Assembly: GCA_001942185.1 (NCBI GenBank)
Contig: MKJV01000069.1
Coordinates: 62,001-126,000, forward strand
Length of the DNA: 64,000 bases
Origin: Pseudonocardia sp. CNS-004
GTDB lineage: Bacteria; Actinomycetota; Actinomycetes; Mycobacteriales; Pseudonocardiaceae
Reading direction: 5' to 3'
Positions within the stretch are counted from its first letter, which is position 1; the number at the start of each line of letters is the position of its first letter. The notes beneath the pieces were generated by a model, which saw only the letters and a list, made by a program, of their open reading frames with translations, made no database searches and was not told where the DNA came from. Below are positions 8,810 through 17,614 of the stretch, piece after piece. Both the position numbers and the translations under genes were made by a program.

Positions 8810-10408
8810 GTGTCCACCCGCTCGAGCAGGCCGCGGGCGTGCGCGGCGAGCTTGCTCTTCTGGATCTTCGAACTGGCCGTCATGCCGATGTCGTCGAAGC
8901 CCTCGACGATCCGCAGGTGCTTCGGCAGCTTGAACCCGGCCATCCGGCCGCGGGCCCATTCGAGGATCTCGGTCTCCGAGGCCGCGCCGGGCTCGGTCAG
9001 CACGACGAACGCGAACGGGACCTCGACGAGCCGGTCGTCGGGCACCCCGACGACCGCCGCCTGCCGGACCGCGGGGTGGCGGTGCAGCGTGTCCTCGACG
9101 TCGGCGGGCGCGACGTTCTCCCCGCCGACGCGGATGATGTCCTTGGTCCGGCCGACGAAGTGCAGCCGCCCGCTCCCGTCGAGGACGCCCAGGTCACCGG
9201 TGTCCAGCCAGCCGTCGGCGTCGATGGTCTCGGCGGTCTTGGCGGGGTCGTCGAGGTAGCCCTGCATCACGTTCCAGCCCCGCACGAGGATCGTCCCGGG
9301 CTCGCCCGGGACGCACTCGTGGCCGTCCTCGACGCCCCGGATGCGGACCTCGACGCCGGGCTGCGGTGCCATCGCCCCGCTGACCCGGACCTCCTCGGGC
9401 TCCCACCACGCCGACTGGGCGACGTTCGGGGAGGCCTCGGACTGGCCGTAGCCCGCGACGGCCTCGCGGCCCCGAGCTCGTCGATCACCCGGCGGATCAC
9501 CGTCGAGGACGCGGCCAGCCACGCCCCGCGCAACCGCAACCGGTACCGGTCCCGGTCGGGGTGGTTGAGCAGCAGCAACGCCATGGTGTCGTTGCCGGAG
9601 AAGTGCGTGCAGCGCTCGGACTCCAGCAGCCCCAGCGCCTCGACGGGCTCGAAGCGGGCCATCGTGACGAGCGTGGCGGCGTGCTGGATCGCCGAGAGGA
9701 CCGACAACGTGCTGCCCGCGACGTGGAAGAACGGCCGCGCCGAGTGGAACCGGTCTCCGGGGCGCAGGCCCACCCGGGCGCCGGAGAAGAAGGCGTTGGC
9801 GCACATGCTGCGATGGGTGAGCAGGACGCCCTTGGGGCGGGAGGTGGTGCCGGAGGTGTACTGCACCAGCACCACGTCGTCGGGGGTCGCGGTGGGCGCG
9901 ACGTCGCCGTTCCCGCAGGCGAGGAACTCCGCCCACGGGGTGCCCCACCCCGCCGAGTCCCCGACGACGACGGTCTGCCGAAGCTCGGGCAGGGTCGCGC
10001 AGCGCCCGTCGGCGCCGATCCCCGCCTCGCGCAGCAGCGCGGGCAGGTCCACCCGCAGCACCCGGTCCGCCGTGATCAGCGTGGACACCCGGGCGTGGGC
10101 GAGCGTGTAGTGGACCTCGTCCGCGGTGAACCGGGTGTTCACCGGCACCGTGACGGCCCCGATCGAGCCCAGCGCCACGAACAGCGCCACCCAGCGCGGG
10201 CCGTTCCCGAGGCTGAGCCCCACCCGGTCCCCGCGCCCGATACCGCGGCGACCAGGGCCGCCCGGATCCGCGCCGCCTCGTCGGCCAGCTCGGCGTAGGT
10301 GATCCGCTCCTCGGCGGTGACGACGGCCTCGACGTCGGGCGCGGTGGTCGCGGCCCGGGCCAGTGCCTCGTGGGCGGTGAGCGGGCAGGCCGCACGCAGG
10401 TCGATCAC
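8806..10408 (-). CDS. AMP-forming acyl-CoA synthetase (frameshifted)
   Basis: Three reading frames join into one ANL-superfamily ligase of about 534 residues once one base each near 10231 and 9471 is restored. Landmarks in order are the ATP-binding loop YTSGTTSRPKGVLLTH, the A5 motif GYGQSEASP, the hinge region GWLDTGDLGVLDGSGRLHFVGRTKDIIRVGGENV, and the C-terminal catalytic lysine region MTASSKIQKSKL. It would activate a carboxylic acid as its CoA thioester through an acyl-adenylate. GTG at 10408 overlaps the upstream hydratase stop by 4 bases, and its own stop overlaps the next gene. It probably feeds the hydratase/lyase steps encoded in the same operon. Confidence 0.87.
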
Positions 10409-11166
10409 GAGCCGTCTCCCTTCGTGGTGAACCGGTCGACGCCGGCGCGCCAGTCCCCGGAGGCCAGGTTCTGCTCGATCGCGGCCATCTCGATGCGGAT
10501 GCCGCGGTCGAGGTCGGTCTCGGCGCCCAGGTCCACGGCCCGCTTGGTCAGCGACAGCGCCGTCGGGGGTGCCTCGGCGATGGTGCGGGCGGTCCGCATC
10601 CCGGCCTCGGCGAGCTCGGCCGCCGGGACCAGCGCGCTGACCAGACCCAGCTCGAGCGCCTCGGCCGCGGCCAGCCTGCGGTTGGTGAACAGCAGCTCCT
10701 TGGCGCGCCGTTTGCCGATGGCGCGCTGCAGCCGCTGGGTGGCCCCGACGGTGCCCCAGTGCGGCTCGGGGAACCGGAAGCTGACGTCGTCCCCGGCCAG
10801 CGCGAAGTCGGCGGCGAGGGTGATCTCGCCGCCGGAGCCCACCACCGCGCCCTGCACCAGCGCGACGACGGGACGGCGGCAGGCCTCGATCGCCGCGTAG
10901 GCGGCGAACGAGGCGACCCGGCGCCGCCGCACCCAGGCGGCGTCCTTGCCGGTGCGTTCCTTGAGGTCCGCGCCCGCGCAGAACACCGGGCCCTGCGCGG
11001 CGATGACCACGACGTGCACCGACTCGTCCGCGTCGATGGCGTCGAACGCGCCGCGCAGCTGCTCGCACATCGGCAGGTCGACGGCGTTGCGCGCCTCGGG
11101 TCGGGCGAGCTCGACGGTCGCGATCCCGTCCGCGACCGTCGTCCGGACCCGCTGCGGCTCGGTCAT
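10405..11166 (-). CDS. Enoyl-CoA hydratase/isomerase family protein (ECH-1)
   Basis: This intact 253-residue crotonase-fold protein has the oxyanion-hole segments FCAGADLKE and GAVVGSGGEITLAADFAL; Glu in GGEITL is at the position of the first catalytic glutamate. The second active-site loop reads EPHWGTVGATQRL. It would hydrate or otherwise process an enoyl-CoA. The ATG overlaps the CoA-transferase stop by 4 bases (ATGA) and its own stop overlaps the acyl-CoA synthetase start, so translation is coupled. A second, differently conserved hydratase lies two genes upstream. Confidence 0.88.
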   Translation of the reverse strand: MTEPQRVRTTVADGIATVELARPEARNAVDLPMCEQLRGAFDAIDADESVHVVVIAAQGPVFCAGADLKERTGKDAAWVRRRRVASFAAYAAIEACRRPVVALVQGAVVGSGGEITLAADFALAGDDVSFRFPEPHWGTVGATQRLQRAIGKRRAKELLFTNRRLAAAEALELGLVSALVPAAELAEAGMRTARTIAEAPPTALSLTKRAVDLGAETDLDRGIRIEMAAIEQNLASGDWRAGVDRFTTKGDGS

Positions 11167-12353
11167 CCGATCACCCCCGCGCCCCGCAGGGCCTCGATGT
11201 CGGCGGGCGAGAGGCCCGCCTCGGTCAGCACGGCGTCCGTGTCCGCGCCGAGCAGCGGTGGCGCGACCGTGGGGGGCGGCTCGGCCCCACAGTCTCGCAA
11301 CGGCGTGCGCAGCGCCGCGAACTCCCCCTCGGTGGGATGGGTGAACCCGCCGACGACCCCGCGGGCCGCGACGTGCGGATCGGCCAGCGCCTCGCGCACC
11401 GACCGGACCTCGCCCACCGGGACGTCCACCGCCCGCAGCTCCTCGACCAGCTGATCGCGTTCGTGCTGGGCGATCGCGCCGCGCAGGGCCCGCATCACCC
11501 GGTCCCGCTGGGCGACCCGGCCGGCGTTGCCGGCGAGCTCGGGGTCGGCCCCGAGCTCGGCGAGCCCGAGGACCCCGCAGAGCGGCACCCAGTGCTGGTC
11601 GCTGCCGCTGATGTGCAGCCAGCCCCCGTCGCCCGCCTGGAACGCCGCCGACGGGACCCGTCCGGGGTGCTCGGTTCCGGTGCGGCTCGGGTCCTCGTCC
11701 AGGGCGAACAGCCGCGCGGCGTTGAGCGCGTGCAGGCTGAGCTGGACGTCCATCATGGCCACGTCGAGGTGGCGGCCCCGGCCCGACGCCCCTCGCCCGG
11801 CCAACCCGGTGAGCACGGCGATGACGACCCAGAGCCCGGAGCTCATGTCCGCCAACCGGATCCCGGACTTCGACGGCGGGCCGTCCGGCTCACCGGTCAT
11901 CGCCATGGTCCCGGACAGCGCCTGGAAGACGGTGTCGTAGCCCTTGCGGAGGCGGTCCGGGCCGGTCTGGCCGAACCCGGTGGCGGAGACGTAGACCAGG
12001 CTCGGGTTGTCGGCGGCCAGGTCGGCGTAGCCGAGGCCCAGCCGGTCCATCGTGCCGGGCAGGAAGTTCTCGACGACCACGTCCGCGCGGGCGGCGAGCC
12101 TGCGCGCCACGTCGCGGCCCCGCTCGTCCTTGAGGTCGAGGGTGATGGACCGCTTGCCGCGGTTGAAGGCGAAGAAGTACGCGCTCTCCCCGTGCGGCAG
12201 CCGGGGTTCGAAGCCGCGGGTCTCGTCGCCGGAGCCGGGCCGCTCGACCTTGACGACCGTCGCGCCGAGCTCGGCGAGGACCTGGGTGGCCATCGGGGCG
12301 GCGAGGACCCGGGAGAAGTCCAGCACCGTGACGCCGGCCAGGGGCGGACTCAC
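11163..12353 (-). CDS. CaiB/BaiF family III CoA-transferase
   Basis: This intact 396-residue protein starts at a GTG that overlaps the upstream gene's stop. The N-terminal motif VLDFSRVLAAPMATQVLAELGATVVKVE and the loop LRKGYDTVFQALSG are characteristic. The catalytic aspartate expected in GIRLADMSSG falls exactly at residue 169, the number seen in formyl-CoA and carnitine CoA-transferases. Such enzymes move CoA between two carboxylic acids through an aspartyl-CoA intermediate. Within this operon it probably shares CoA between a substrate acid and a pathway product. The partner acids are not evident from sequence. Confidence 0.9.
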   Translation of the reverse strand: MSPPLAGVTVLDFSRVLAAPMATQVLAELGATVVKVERPGSGDETRGFEPRLPHGESAYFFAFNRGKRSITLDLKDERGRDVARRLAARADVVVENFLPGTMDRLGLGYADLAADNPSLVYVSATGFGQTGPDRLRKGYDTVFQALSGTMAMTGEPDGPPSKSGIRLADMSSGLWVVIAVLTGLAGRGASGRGRHLDVAMMDVQLSLHALNAARLFALDEDPSRTGTEHPGRVPSAAFQAGDGGWLHISGSDQHWVPLCGVLGLAELGADPELAGNAGRVAQRDRVMRALRGAIAQHERDQLVEELRAVDVPVGEVRSVREALADPHVAARGVVGGFTHPTEGEFAALRTPLRDCGAEPPPTVAPPLLGADTDAVLTEAGLSPADIEALRGAGVIG

Positions 12354-13090
12354 CTGCGGAACCCCCGCATCAGCGCGTTGACGTCCTGGCCGGCGCGCAT
12401 CGCGGCGTCCGTCGGGAGGTCGGCGACCCGGTAGAAGAGGTCCTTGGCCGCGGCGATCGCCCTCGGCTCGACGGCGGCCCAGCGCTCGGCGATCTCCAGC
12501 GCGGCGGGCAGCACGTCGTCCGGCGCGACGGCCCGGTTGGCCAGCCCGTGCTCGACCGCCTCGGCGGCGGTGAGCAGCCGACCCGTGCTGACCAGTTCGA
12601 AGGCGAGCTTGCGCCCCAGGTGCCGGACGAGGCCGGTCATCACCAGCGCGGGCACGATCGAGTGCTTGAGCTCCGGGTAGCCGAACTTCAGGTCCTCCCC
12701 CACCACCGTCATGTCGGCGCCGATCGCGAGCCCGGCCCCACCCCCGACGGCGACACCGCGGACCGCGGCCACGACCGGCACGGACAGCTGCTGCATCCGG
12801 GTCTGCAAGGACGAGGTGAGGGCGGCGCGCTCCAGCACGGGCCCGGGGTTGTCCGGGGTGAGCGTGGAGAACTCGTTCAGGTCCGCCCCGGCGCAGAACC
12901 CGCGCCCGGCACCGGTGACCACGACGGCGCGCACGTCCGGGTCGCGGTCGGCCTCGTCGAGCGCGTCCCGCAGGCCGCGGGTCAGGGCCGTGTTCAGGGC
13001 GTTGAGCTTGTCCGGGCGGTTCAGGGTGAGGACGCGGACGGCGCCGCGGTCCTCGCGGAACAGCACCTCGGCGTCGCCGGTGTCGGTCAC
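12350..13090 (-). CDS. Enoyl-CoA hydratase/isomerase family protein (ECH-2)
   Basis: This intact 246-residue crotonase-family protein starts from GTG 13090 with GAGGAG about 7 bases upstream. It has FCAGADLNEFSTL and GVAVGGGAGLAIGADMTVV. The position occupied by the first catalytic Glu in true hydratases (after GGG) is Ala-Gly here, and the second region reads PELKHSIVPALV. It may therefore be an isomerase or another crotonase reaction type, unlike the neighbour at 10405. It is followed without a gap by the CoA-transferase. Confidence 0.85.
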   Translation of the reverse strand: MTDTGDAEVLFREDRGAVRVLTLNRPDKLNALNTALTRGLRDALDEADRDPDVRAVVVTGAGRGFCAGADLNEFSTLTPDNPGPVLERAALTSSLQTRMQQLSVPVVAAVRGVAVGGGAGLAIGADMTVVGEDLKFGYPELKHSIVPALVMTGLVRHLGRKLAFELVSTGRLLTAAEAVEHGLANRAVAPDDVLPAALEIAERWAAVEPRAIAAAKDLFYRVADLPTDAAMRAGQDVNALMRGFRR

Positions 13091-13104
13091 GGGGCTCCTC
13101 GTGC

Positions 13105-14043
13105 TCAGGCGGGAACGGTCCTGCGGGCGAAACCGGCCCGGGCGACCATGCTGTGGAGCGGGCGGCCGAGGGCCTCCTCGCACGCGGCGGACGCGGCAGC
13201 GAGTCCGTCGAGGTCGAGGCCGGTCCGCACGCCCATGGCGTCGAACAGGCCGACCAGGTCCTCGGTGCAGACGTTGCCCGTCAGGCCGGCGCCGTAGCCG
13301 ATGGCGGCCGGGTGCCCGCCGACGCCCCCGAAGGCGCTGTCGAAGTGCCGGCAGCCGGCGTCGAGCGCGGCAACGGCGTTGGCGATTCCCGTGCCGCGGG
13401 TGTTGTGGAAGTGCGCGATCAGCGGCAGGCCGGGGTGGCTGCGCTCGAGCCTGCCGAACAGGTCGGCGACCGCGCCCGGGGTGGCCACGCCCGTGGTGTC
13501 GCCGAGGGTGACCGCATCGGCACCCAGGTCCACGAACCGGGCGACGTCCTCGGCGACCCGGCCCGGGTCGACGGCACCCTCGAACGGGCAGCCGAACGCC
13601 ACCGAGACGACGCCGATGATCCGGAACCGGCCCGCGGCGAGCCGGGCCATCTCGGCGACCCGCTCCCACTGGCCCTCACGGGTCGTCCGCAGGTTGCGCT
13701 CGGTGTGGGACTCGGTGGCCGACACCAGGAAGCTCAGCTCCTCGGCGCCGTGCCCGGCGTCGAGGTCGGCGAGCGCGCGGCCGACGGCCCGCGGGTTCGG
13801 GCAGGTCGCCTTGAAAGCCACGCCGGGGCGGCGGGTGACGCCGGCCAGCACCTCGCTCGCGTCGGCGAACGCGGGCACCCGCGCGGGGTGGCTGTAGCTG
13901 GTCGCCTCGATGCGCGTGAACCCGGCGTCGGCGAACCGCTCCAGCAACGCGATCTTGGTCGCGGTCGGCACGAACACCGTCTCGTGCTGTAGCCCGTCGC
14001 GGGCGAAGCACTCACAGATCGTGACCGCGTCCGGCTCGGTCAT
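13105..14043 (-). CDS. HMG-CoA lyase-like TIM-barrel aldolase
   Basis: This intact 312-residue protein starts from ATG 14043 with AGGAGGT 7 bases upstream, and is the first gene of the operon. The fold is that of the HMGL/DRE-TIM family: RDGLQ at 15-19 (metal-binding Asp16), the metal histidines HFH at 211-213, and the C-terminal GNVCTED. In HMG-CoA lyases the segment GGCPYA holds a catalytic cysteine; here it reads GGHPAA, so that residue is His244. The reaction is likely cleavage or condensation of a 3-hydroxy-acyl compound, but the Cys-to-His change argues against simply calling it HMG-CoA lyase. Confidence 0.82.
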   Translation of the reverse strand: MTEPDAVTICECFARDGLQHETVFVPTATKIALLERFADAGFTRIEATSYSHPARVPAFADASEVLAGVTRRPGVAFKATCPNPRAVGRALADLDAGHGAEELSFLVSATESHTERNLRTTREGQWERVAEMARLAAGRFRIIGVVSVAFGCPFEGAVDPGRVAEDVARFVDLGADAVTLGDTTGVATPGAVADLFGRLERSHPGLPLIAHFHNTRGTGIANAVAALDAGCRHFDSAFGGVGGHPAAIGYGAGLTGNVCTEDLVGLFDAMGVRTGLDLDGLAAASAACEEALGRPLHSMVARAGFARRTVPA

Positions 14044-14082
14044 CGGACACCTCCTCGGGACACTCCCAGGAGACCGTCCTGT

Positions 14083-14097
14083 GTTGATTAAGTCAAC
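14083..14097. promoter_or_regulatory. MarR-type operator 1 (GTTGA-N5-TCAAC)
   Basis: GTTGATTAAGTCAAC is a perfect 5-base-arm inverted repeat. It lies between the marR stop and the start of the HMG-lyase operon at 14043. The same core recurs at 14613-14631 on the other side of marR, so both are candidate sites for that protein. Here it would control the degradation operon. Confidence 0.65.
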
Positions 14098-14099
14098 GA

Positions 14100-14585
14100 C
14101 TACGTGAGATCCGCCTCTCCGCGCTCACGCCGTTCGACCTCCAGGGCAACGTCTGCGAGATGGTCCAGCGCCCGCAGTAGCACCGCCGCCTCGTCCGGGC
14201 TCAGCGCGGCGAGGAACTGCGCGTCGCGCTCGTTGGCGGCGGCGATCAGCCCCCGGTAGACACCCGTCCCCGCCTCCGTCAGCGCGAGCTGCGAGGTCCG
14301 CCCCGATCCCGCGGTCCGGTTGACCAACCCCCGCTCGGAGAGCCGGGCGACGACCCGGCTCATCTGGGCCTTGTCCAGACCGGCCCGCCGCGCCAGCCGG
14401 TTGAGGGTCAGCGTCGGGTCGGCGGCGATGAGGGCGATGGCCCGCCACTCCCCCAGACTGACGTCGAACTCCCGGCGGTAGCGCAGCGCGGCGCTGCGCG
14501 ACAGCGCCGACGAGGTGCGAGACAGCCGGTAGGACAGCAGCTGGGAAATGGGGACGAGCTCCCTGCCGTCCGGACGATCCGCCAT
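14100..14585 (-). CDS. MarR-family transcriptional regulator
   Basis: This intact 161-residue winged-helix protein starts from ATG 14585. The DNA-binding part reads LTLNRLARRAGLDKAQMSRVVARLSERGLVNR, followed by the wing sequence GSGRTSQLALTEAG. MarR proteins are dimeric repressors usually released by small aromatic or acidic ligands. It is flanked by two copies of the inverted repeat GTTGA-N5-TCAAC, one before the HMG-lyase operon and one in the divergent gap to the MFS gene. This strongly suggests that it represses both units and itself. Confidence 0.88.
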   Translation of the reverse strand: MADRPDGRELVPISQLLSYRLSRTSSALSRSAALRYRREFDVSLGEWRAIALIAADPTLTLNRLARRAGLDKAQMSRVVARLSERGLVNRTAGSGRTSQLALTEAGTGVYRGLIAAANERDAQFLAALSPDEAAVLLRALDHLADVALEVERRERGEADLT

Positions 14586-14612
14586 GCGGGCATCCTATCG
14601 ACCACGTCACAC

Positions 14613-14631
14613 GTGTTGACAGAATCAACAC
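14613..14631. promoter_or_regulatory. MarR-type operator 2 (GTGTTGA-N5-TCAACAC)
   Basis: GTGTTGACAGAATCAACAC is a perfect inverted repeat with 7-base arms. It lies in the divergent intergenic gap between marR (start 14585) and the MFS gene (start 14704). It contains the same GTTGA-N5-TCAAC core as the site at 14083-14097. TTGACA inside it could be a -35 element, so binding would block transcription. Confidence 0.68.
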
Positions 14632-14703
14632 GACAGCCCGAGACTGCGGCAGCCGGAGCGGCAGTCGCGCCGGCCCGCCACCCATGACGAAGGAGTCGCC
14701 GTC

Positions 14704-16055
14704 GTGGCCGAGAATCCACCCGTGACGCACAGCGATGGCCGCGCCGAGGCGCCCCGGTCGACCGCGCGACCACCTACCGCGCGATCGCCATGCGCGTCAT
14801 GCCGCTGCTGGTCGTCTGCTACATCGTCAGCTTCATCGACCGCACCAACATCGGGATCGCGCAGCACGGCCTGCAGCGCGACCTCGGCTTCGGCCCCGCC
14901 GTCTACGGGCTGGGCGTCACCGTCTTCTTCGTGGGCTTCATCCTCTTCGAGGTCCCCAGCAACGCGTTGATGGCGCGGATCGGGGCCCGCAAGACGCTGG
15001 TCCGGATCATGCTGTCCTGGGGCGTCGTCACGATCGCGACGATGTTCGTGCGGGACGAGCTCACCTTCTACCTCGCCCGCTTCCTGCTCGGCGTGACCGA
15101 GGCCGGGTTCTTCCCCGGCGCGCTGTTCTACCTCTCGCGCTGGTTCCCCTCCGCCCGCCGCACGCGGATGACCGCGATCTTCTTCATCGGCGTCCCGGTG
15201 GCGGGCGTGCTCGGGTCGCTCGTCTCCGGCGGGATCATGCACGCGTTCGGCGGGGTCGCCGGGCTCGCCGACTGGCAGTGGCTGTTCCTCATCGAGGGCA
15301 TCCCGCCGATCCTGCTCGCCCTGCTCGTCGCGTTCTGGCTGGTCGACGAGCCGGAGCAGGCCCGATGGCTGACCGCGGCCCAGAAGGCCGCGGTGCGGGC
15401 CGACCTCGATGCCGACCAGCACCGCAAGGGCGGCGGGGGCGGCAGGACCGCGCACACCGGCATCCTCACCGCCCTGCGCGACCCCAAGGTCTGGATCCTC
15501 GGCATCTGCGCCTGCGGTGCCTACACCCTGGCCAACGCCGTGTCCTTCTGGACCCCGCGGATCATCGCCGACGCCGGTGTGGGCGACGTGTTGAACCTGG
15601 GCCTGTTCTCGGCGATCCCCCCGCTGGTCGGCATCGGGGTCATGCTGGTCGTCGGGCGGCACTCCGACCGCACCCTGGAGCGGCGCTGGCACGCCGCGGG
15701 CAGCTGGCTCGTGGCCGCATCGGCCATGCTCGCACTGTCGTTCTCGCACGGGAACGTGCTGCTCGTGGTCGTACTGCTCGCCGTGCTGGCAGCGGCCCAC
15801 TACTCGGGGCTCACCGTCTTCTACTCGATCCCGTCGATCTACCTGTCCGACCGCGCCGCCGCGACGGGCATCGCGATCGTCACCTCGATGGGCTCCTTCG
15901 CCGCCGCGGCCTCGCCCTCACTGCTCGGGTTCATCCAGGCCGCGACCGGCAGCCTCGCACTCGGCCTGCAGATCAGCGCGGGCATCGTCGTCGTCGCCAT
16001 CGTGGTCCTGCTGTTCGGGGTCAAGGCGAAAGACCTCAAGGAGCAGCAGCGGTAG
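14704..16055 (+). CDS. MFS importer, anion:cation symporter type (frameshifted at N-terminus)
   Basis: GTG 14704 follows AAGGAG. One base is missing near 14757, after which the frame TTYRAIAMRVMPLLVVCYIVS gives a typical protein of about 450 residues with 12 helices. FIDRTNIGIA in helix 1, the loop LMARIGARK and FLLGVTEAGFFPGALFYLS match the anion:cation symporter group that imports organic acids such as phthalate, tartrate or hydroxyphenylacetate. Divergent arrangement with marR and shared operators suggest it imports the acid degraded by the 13105-8806 operon. Confidence 0.86.
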
Positions 16056-16079
16056 CCGAACACCCGCCGGGAGACCGAC

Positions 16080-16673
16080 TCAGGACGGCTCGGCGCCAGC
16101 CGGCGGGTGGACGAGCAGCTCGAACAGCGGCCGCAGCCGTCGTTCCAGCGCGGCGGCGTCGGCGGTGGCCAGCGCCGGGTTTCCCAGCACCTGCTGCATG
16201 AGCCGCACGCCGGCCAGCACGGACAGGAAGAGCGCGGCCCGCTCGTGCGCCCGCGCGCCGGGCAGCAGCGCCTGCAGCGGGAGCTGGAAGTGCGCGTCGA
16301 TGGCCGCGCGCAGGATCTCGGTGGCCCGGGGGTTCGCCACCGACCGCAGCATCAGCAGGAAGCCGTCCACGGAGCGGGGCTCCGCGGCGACCAGCGCCGC
16401 TGCGGCGAAGCGGCTCAGCGACTCGACGTCGTCGGCGATCAGCGTGCGTTCGGCGAAGGCCACCTCGACGACCTCTGCGAACAGCTGCTCCTTGGAGCCG
16501 AAGTAGCGGTTGACCAGCATCGCGGTCACCCCCGCCGCGTTCGCGATCTCCCGCACTCCCACCCCGTCGTAGCCGTGGTCGGTGAAGGCGATCAGCGCCG
16601 ATCGCAGTATTGCCTCCCGGGTGGCGGCGGCGTCGCGACGGCGAGCCCGTGGTCCGGTCGATCCATCCCCCAT
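16080..16673 (-). CDS. TetR-family transcriptional regulator
   Basis: This intact TetR protein has AILRSALIAFTDHGYDGVGVREIANAAGVTAMLVNRYFGSKEQLFAEVV as its N-terminal helix-turn-helix, spread over about residues 20-70, followed by a helical effector domain. I place the start at ATG 16673 (197 residues) because a perfect operator-like repeat occupies the bases directly upstream. An in-frame ATG at 16703 would put that repeat inside the gene. No ribosome site precedes 16673, so the transcript may be leaderless. It is divergent from the SDR gene at 16760, its likely target. Confidence 0.82.
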   Translation of the reverse strand: MGDGSTGPRARRRDAAATREAILRSALIAFTDHGYDGVGVREIANAAGVTAMLVNRYFGSKEQLFAEVVEVAFAERTLIADDVESLSRFAAAALVAAEPRSVDGFLLMLRSVANPRATEILRAAIDAHFQLPLQALLPGARAHERAALFLSVLAGVRLMQQVLGNPALATADAAALERRLRPLFELLVHPPAGAEPS

Positions 16674-16689
16674 GTCTACGAGTGTAGAC
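16674..16689. promoter_or_regulatory. TetR operator, GTCTAC-GAGT-GTAGAC
   Basis: This is a perfect 6-base-arm inverted repeat with a 4-base centre, touching the proposed start codon of the TetR gene and lying about 70 bases before the divergent SDR gene. Its length and position are typical of an autoregulated TetR operator. Confidence 0.65.
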
Positions 16690-16759
16690 TTGTCGTTGTC
16701 CACCGGTGAGAAGCCACGCCGCGTGGCGGGATTGCTCGGTCGACCAGAGGGGCAGGAAC

Positions 16760-17602
16760 ATGGCGAAGACGTGGCTCGTCACCGGCAGCTCGCGAGGCTT
16801 CGGTTCGGAGCTGGCCGAGGCGGTGCTGGACGCCGGGGAGAACGTGATCGCCACCGCGCGCCGACCGGCCGACCTGGACGGACTGGTGGCCCGATACGGC
16901 GACCGGGTGCGGGCGGTGGCGCTGGACGTCACCGACGCGACGGCGGCCCGGGCCGCCGTCGCGACCGCCGTGCGCGAGTTCGGCCGGCTGGACGTGGTGG
17001 TGAACAACGCCGGCTACGCCAACAGCGCGCCGATCGAGGAGATGGCAGACGACGACTTCCGAGCGCAGATCGAGGCCAACCTGTTCGGCGTCGTGAACGT
17101 CACCCGGGCCGCTCTGCCGGTGTTGCGCGGGCAGCGCTCCGGGCACATCGTGCAGTTCTCCTCCATCGGCGGGCGGGTCGGCGGCACCCCCGGCATGGGC
17201 GCCTACCAGACCGCCAAGTTCGGTGTGGAGGGGTTCTCCGAGGTGCTCAACGCCGAGGTCAGACCGTTGGGCATCAAGGTGGTGATCGTGGAGCCGGGCC
17301 CGTTCCGCACCGAGTGGAGCACGACCTCGATGATCCGCGCCGATGTCGGCCCGGACTACGAGCGGACGGTCGGCGAGGTGAACCGCATGCGCGAGGCCAC
17401 TGCAGCCACGTGGCCCGGCGACCCGGCCCGCGCCGCGAAGATCATCCTCGACGTGGTGGCGATGGACGATCCGCCGCTGCGCCTGCTGCTCGGCGCGAGC
17501 GCGGTCGAGCTGGCGCTGCGCTCGGCCGAGGAGCGGAGCGCCGAAGCGCGGCGGTGGGCGGAACTGAGCCGTTCCGCTGATTTCCCGGCGGGCCGCCCCT
17601 GA
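16760..17602 (+). CDS. Short-chain dehydrogenase/reductase
   Basis: This intact 280-residue classical SDR starts from ATG 16760. The NAD(P)-binding motif is TGSSRGFGSELAEAVL, followed by ARRP and LDVTD (cofactor ribose region), NNAGYANS, the catalytic serine in QFSSIGG, and YQTAK holding the catalytic Tyr and Lys. The ARR after strand 2 favours NADP. The protein is of the group often annotated as oxidoreductases acting on hydroxy/keto compounds; the substrate is unknown. The shared divergent promoter with TetR suggests ligand-induced expression. Confidence 0.87.
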   Translation: MAKTWLVTGSSRGFGSELAEAVLDAGENVIATARRPADLDGLVARYGDRVRAVALDVTDATAARAAVATAVREFGRLDVVVNNAGYANSAPIEEMADDDFRAQIEANLFGVVNVTRAALPVLRGQRSGHIVQFSSIGGRVGGTPGMGAYQTAKFGVEGFSEVLNAEVRPLGIKVVIVEPGPFRTEWSTTSMIRADVGPDYERTVGEVNRMREATAATWPGDPARAAKIILDVVAMDDPPLRLLLGASAVELALRSAEERSAEARRWAELSRSADFPAGRP

Positions 17603-17614
17603 CCCGGATCGCCC

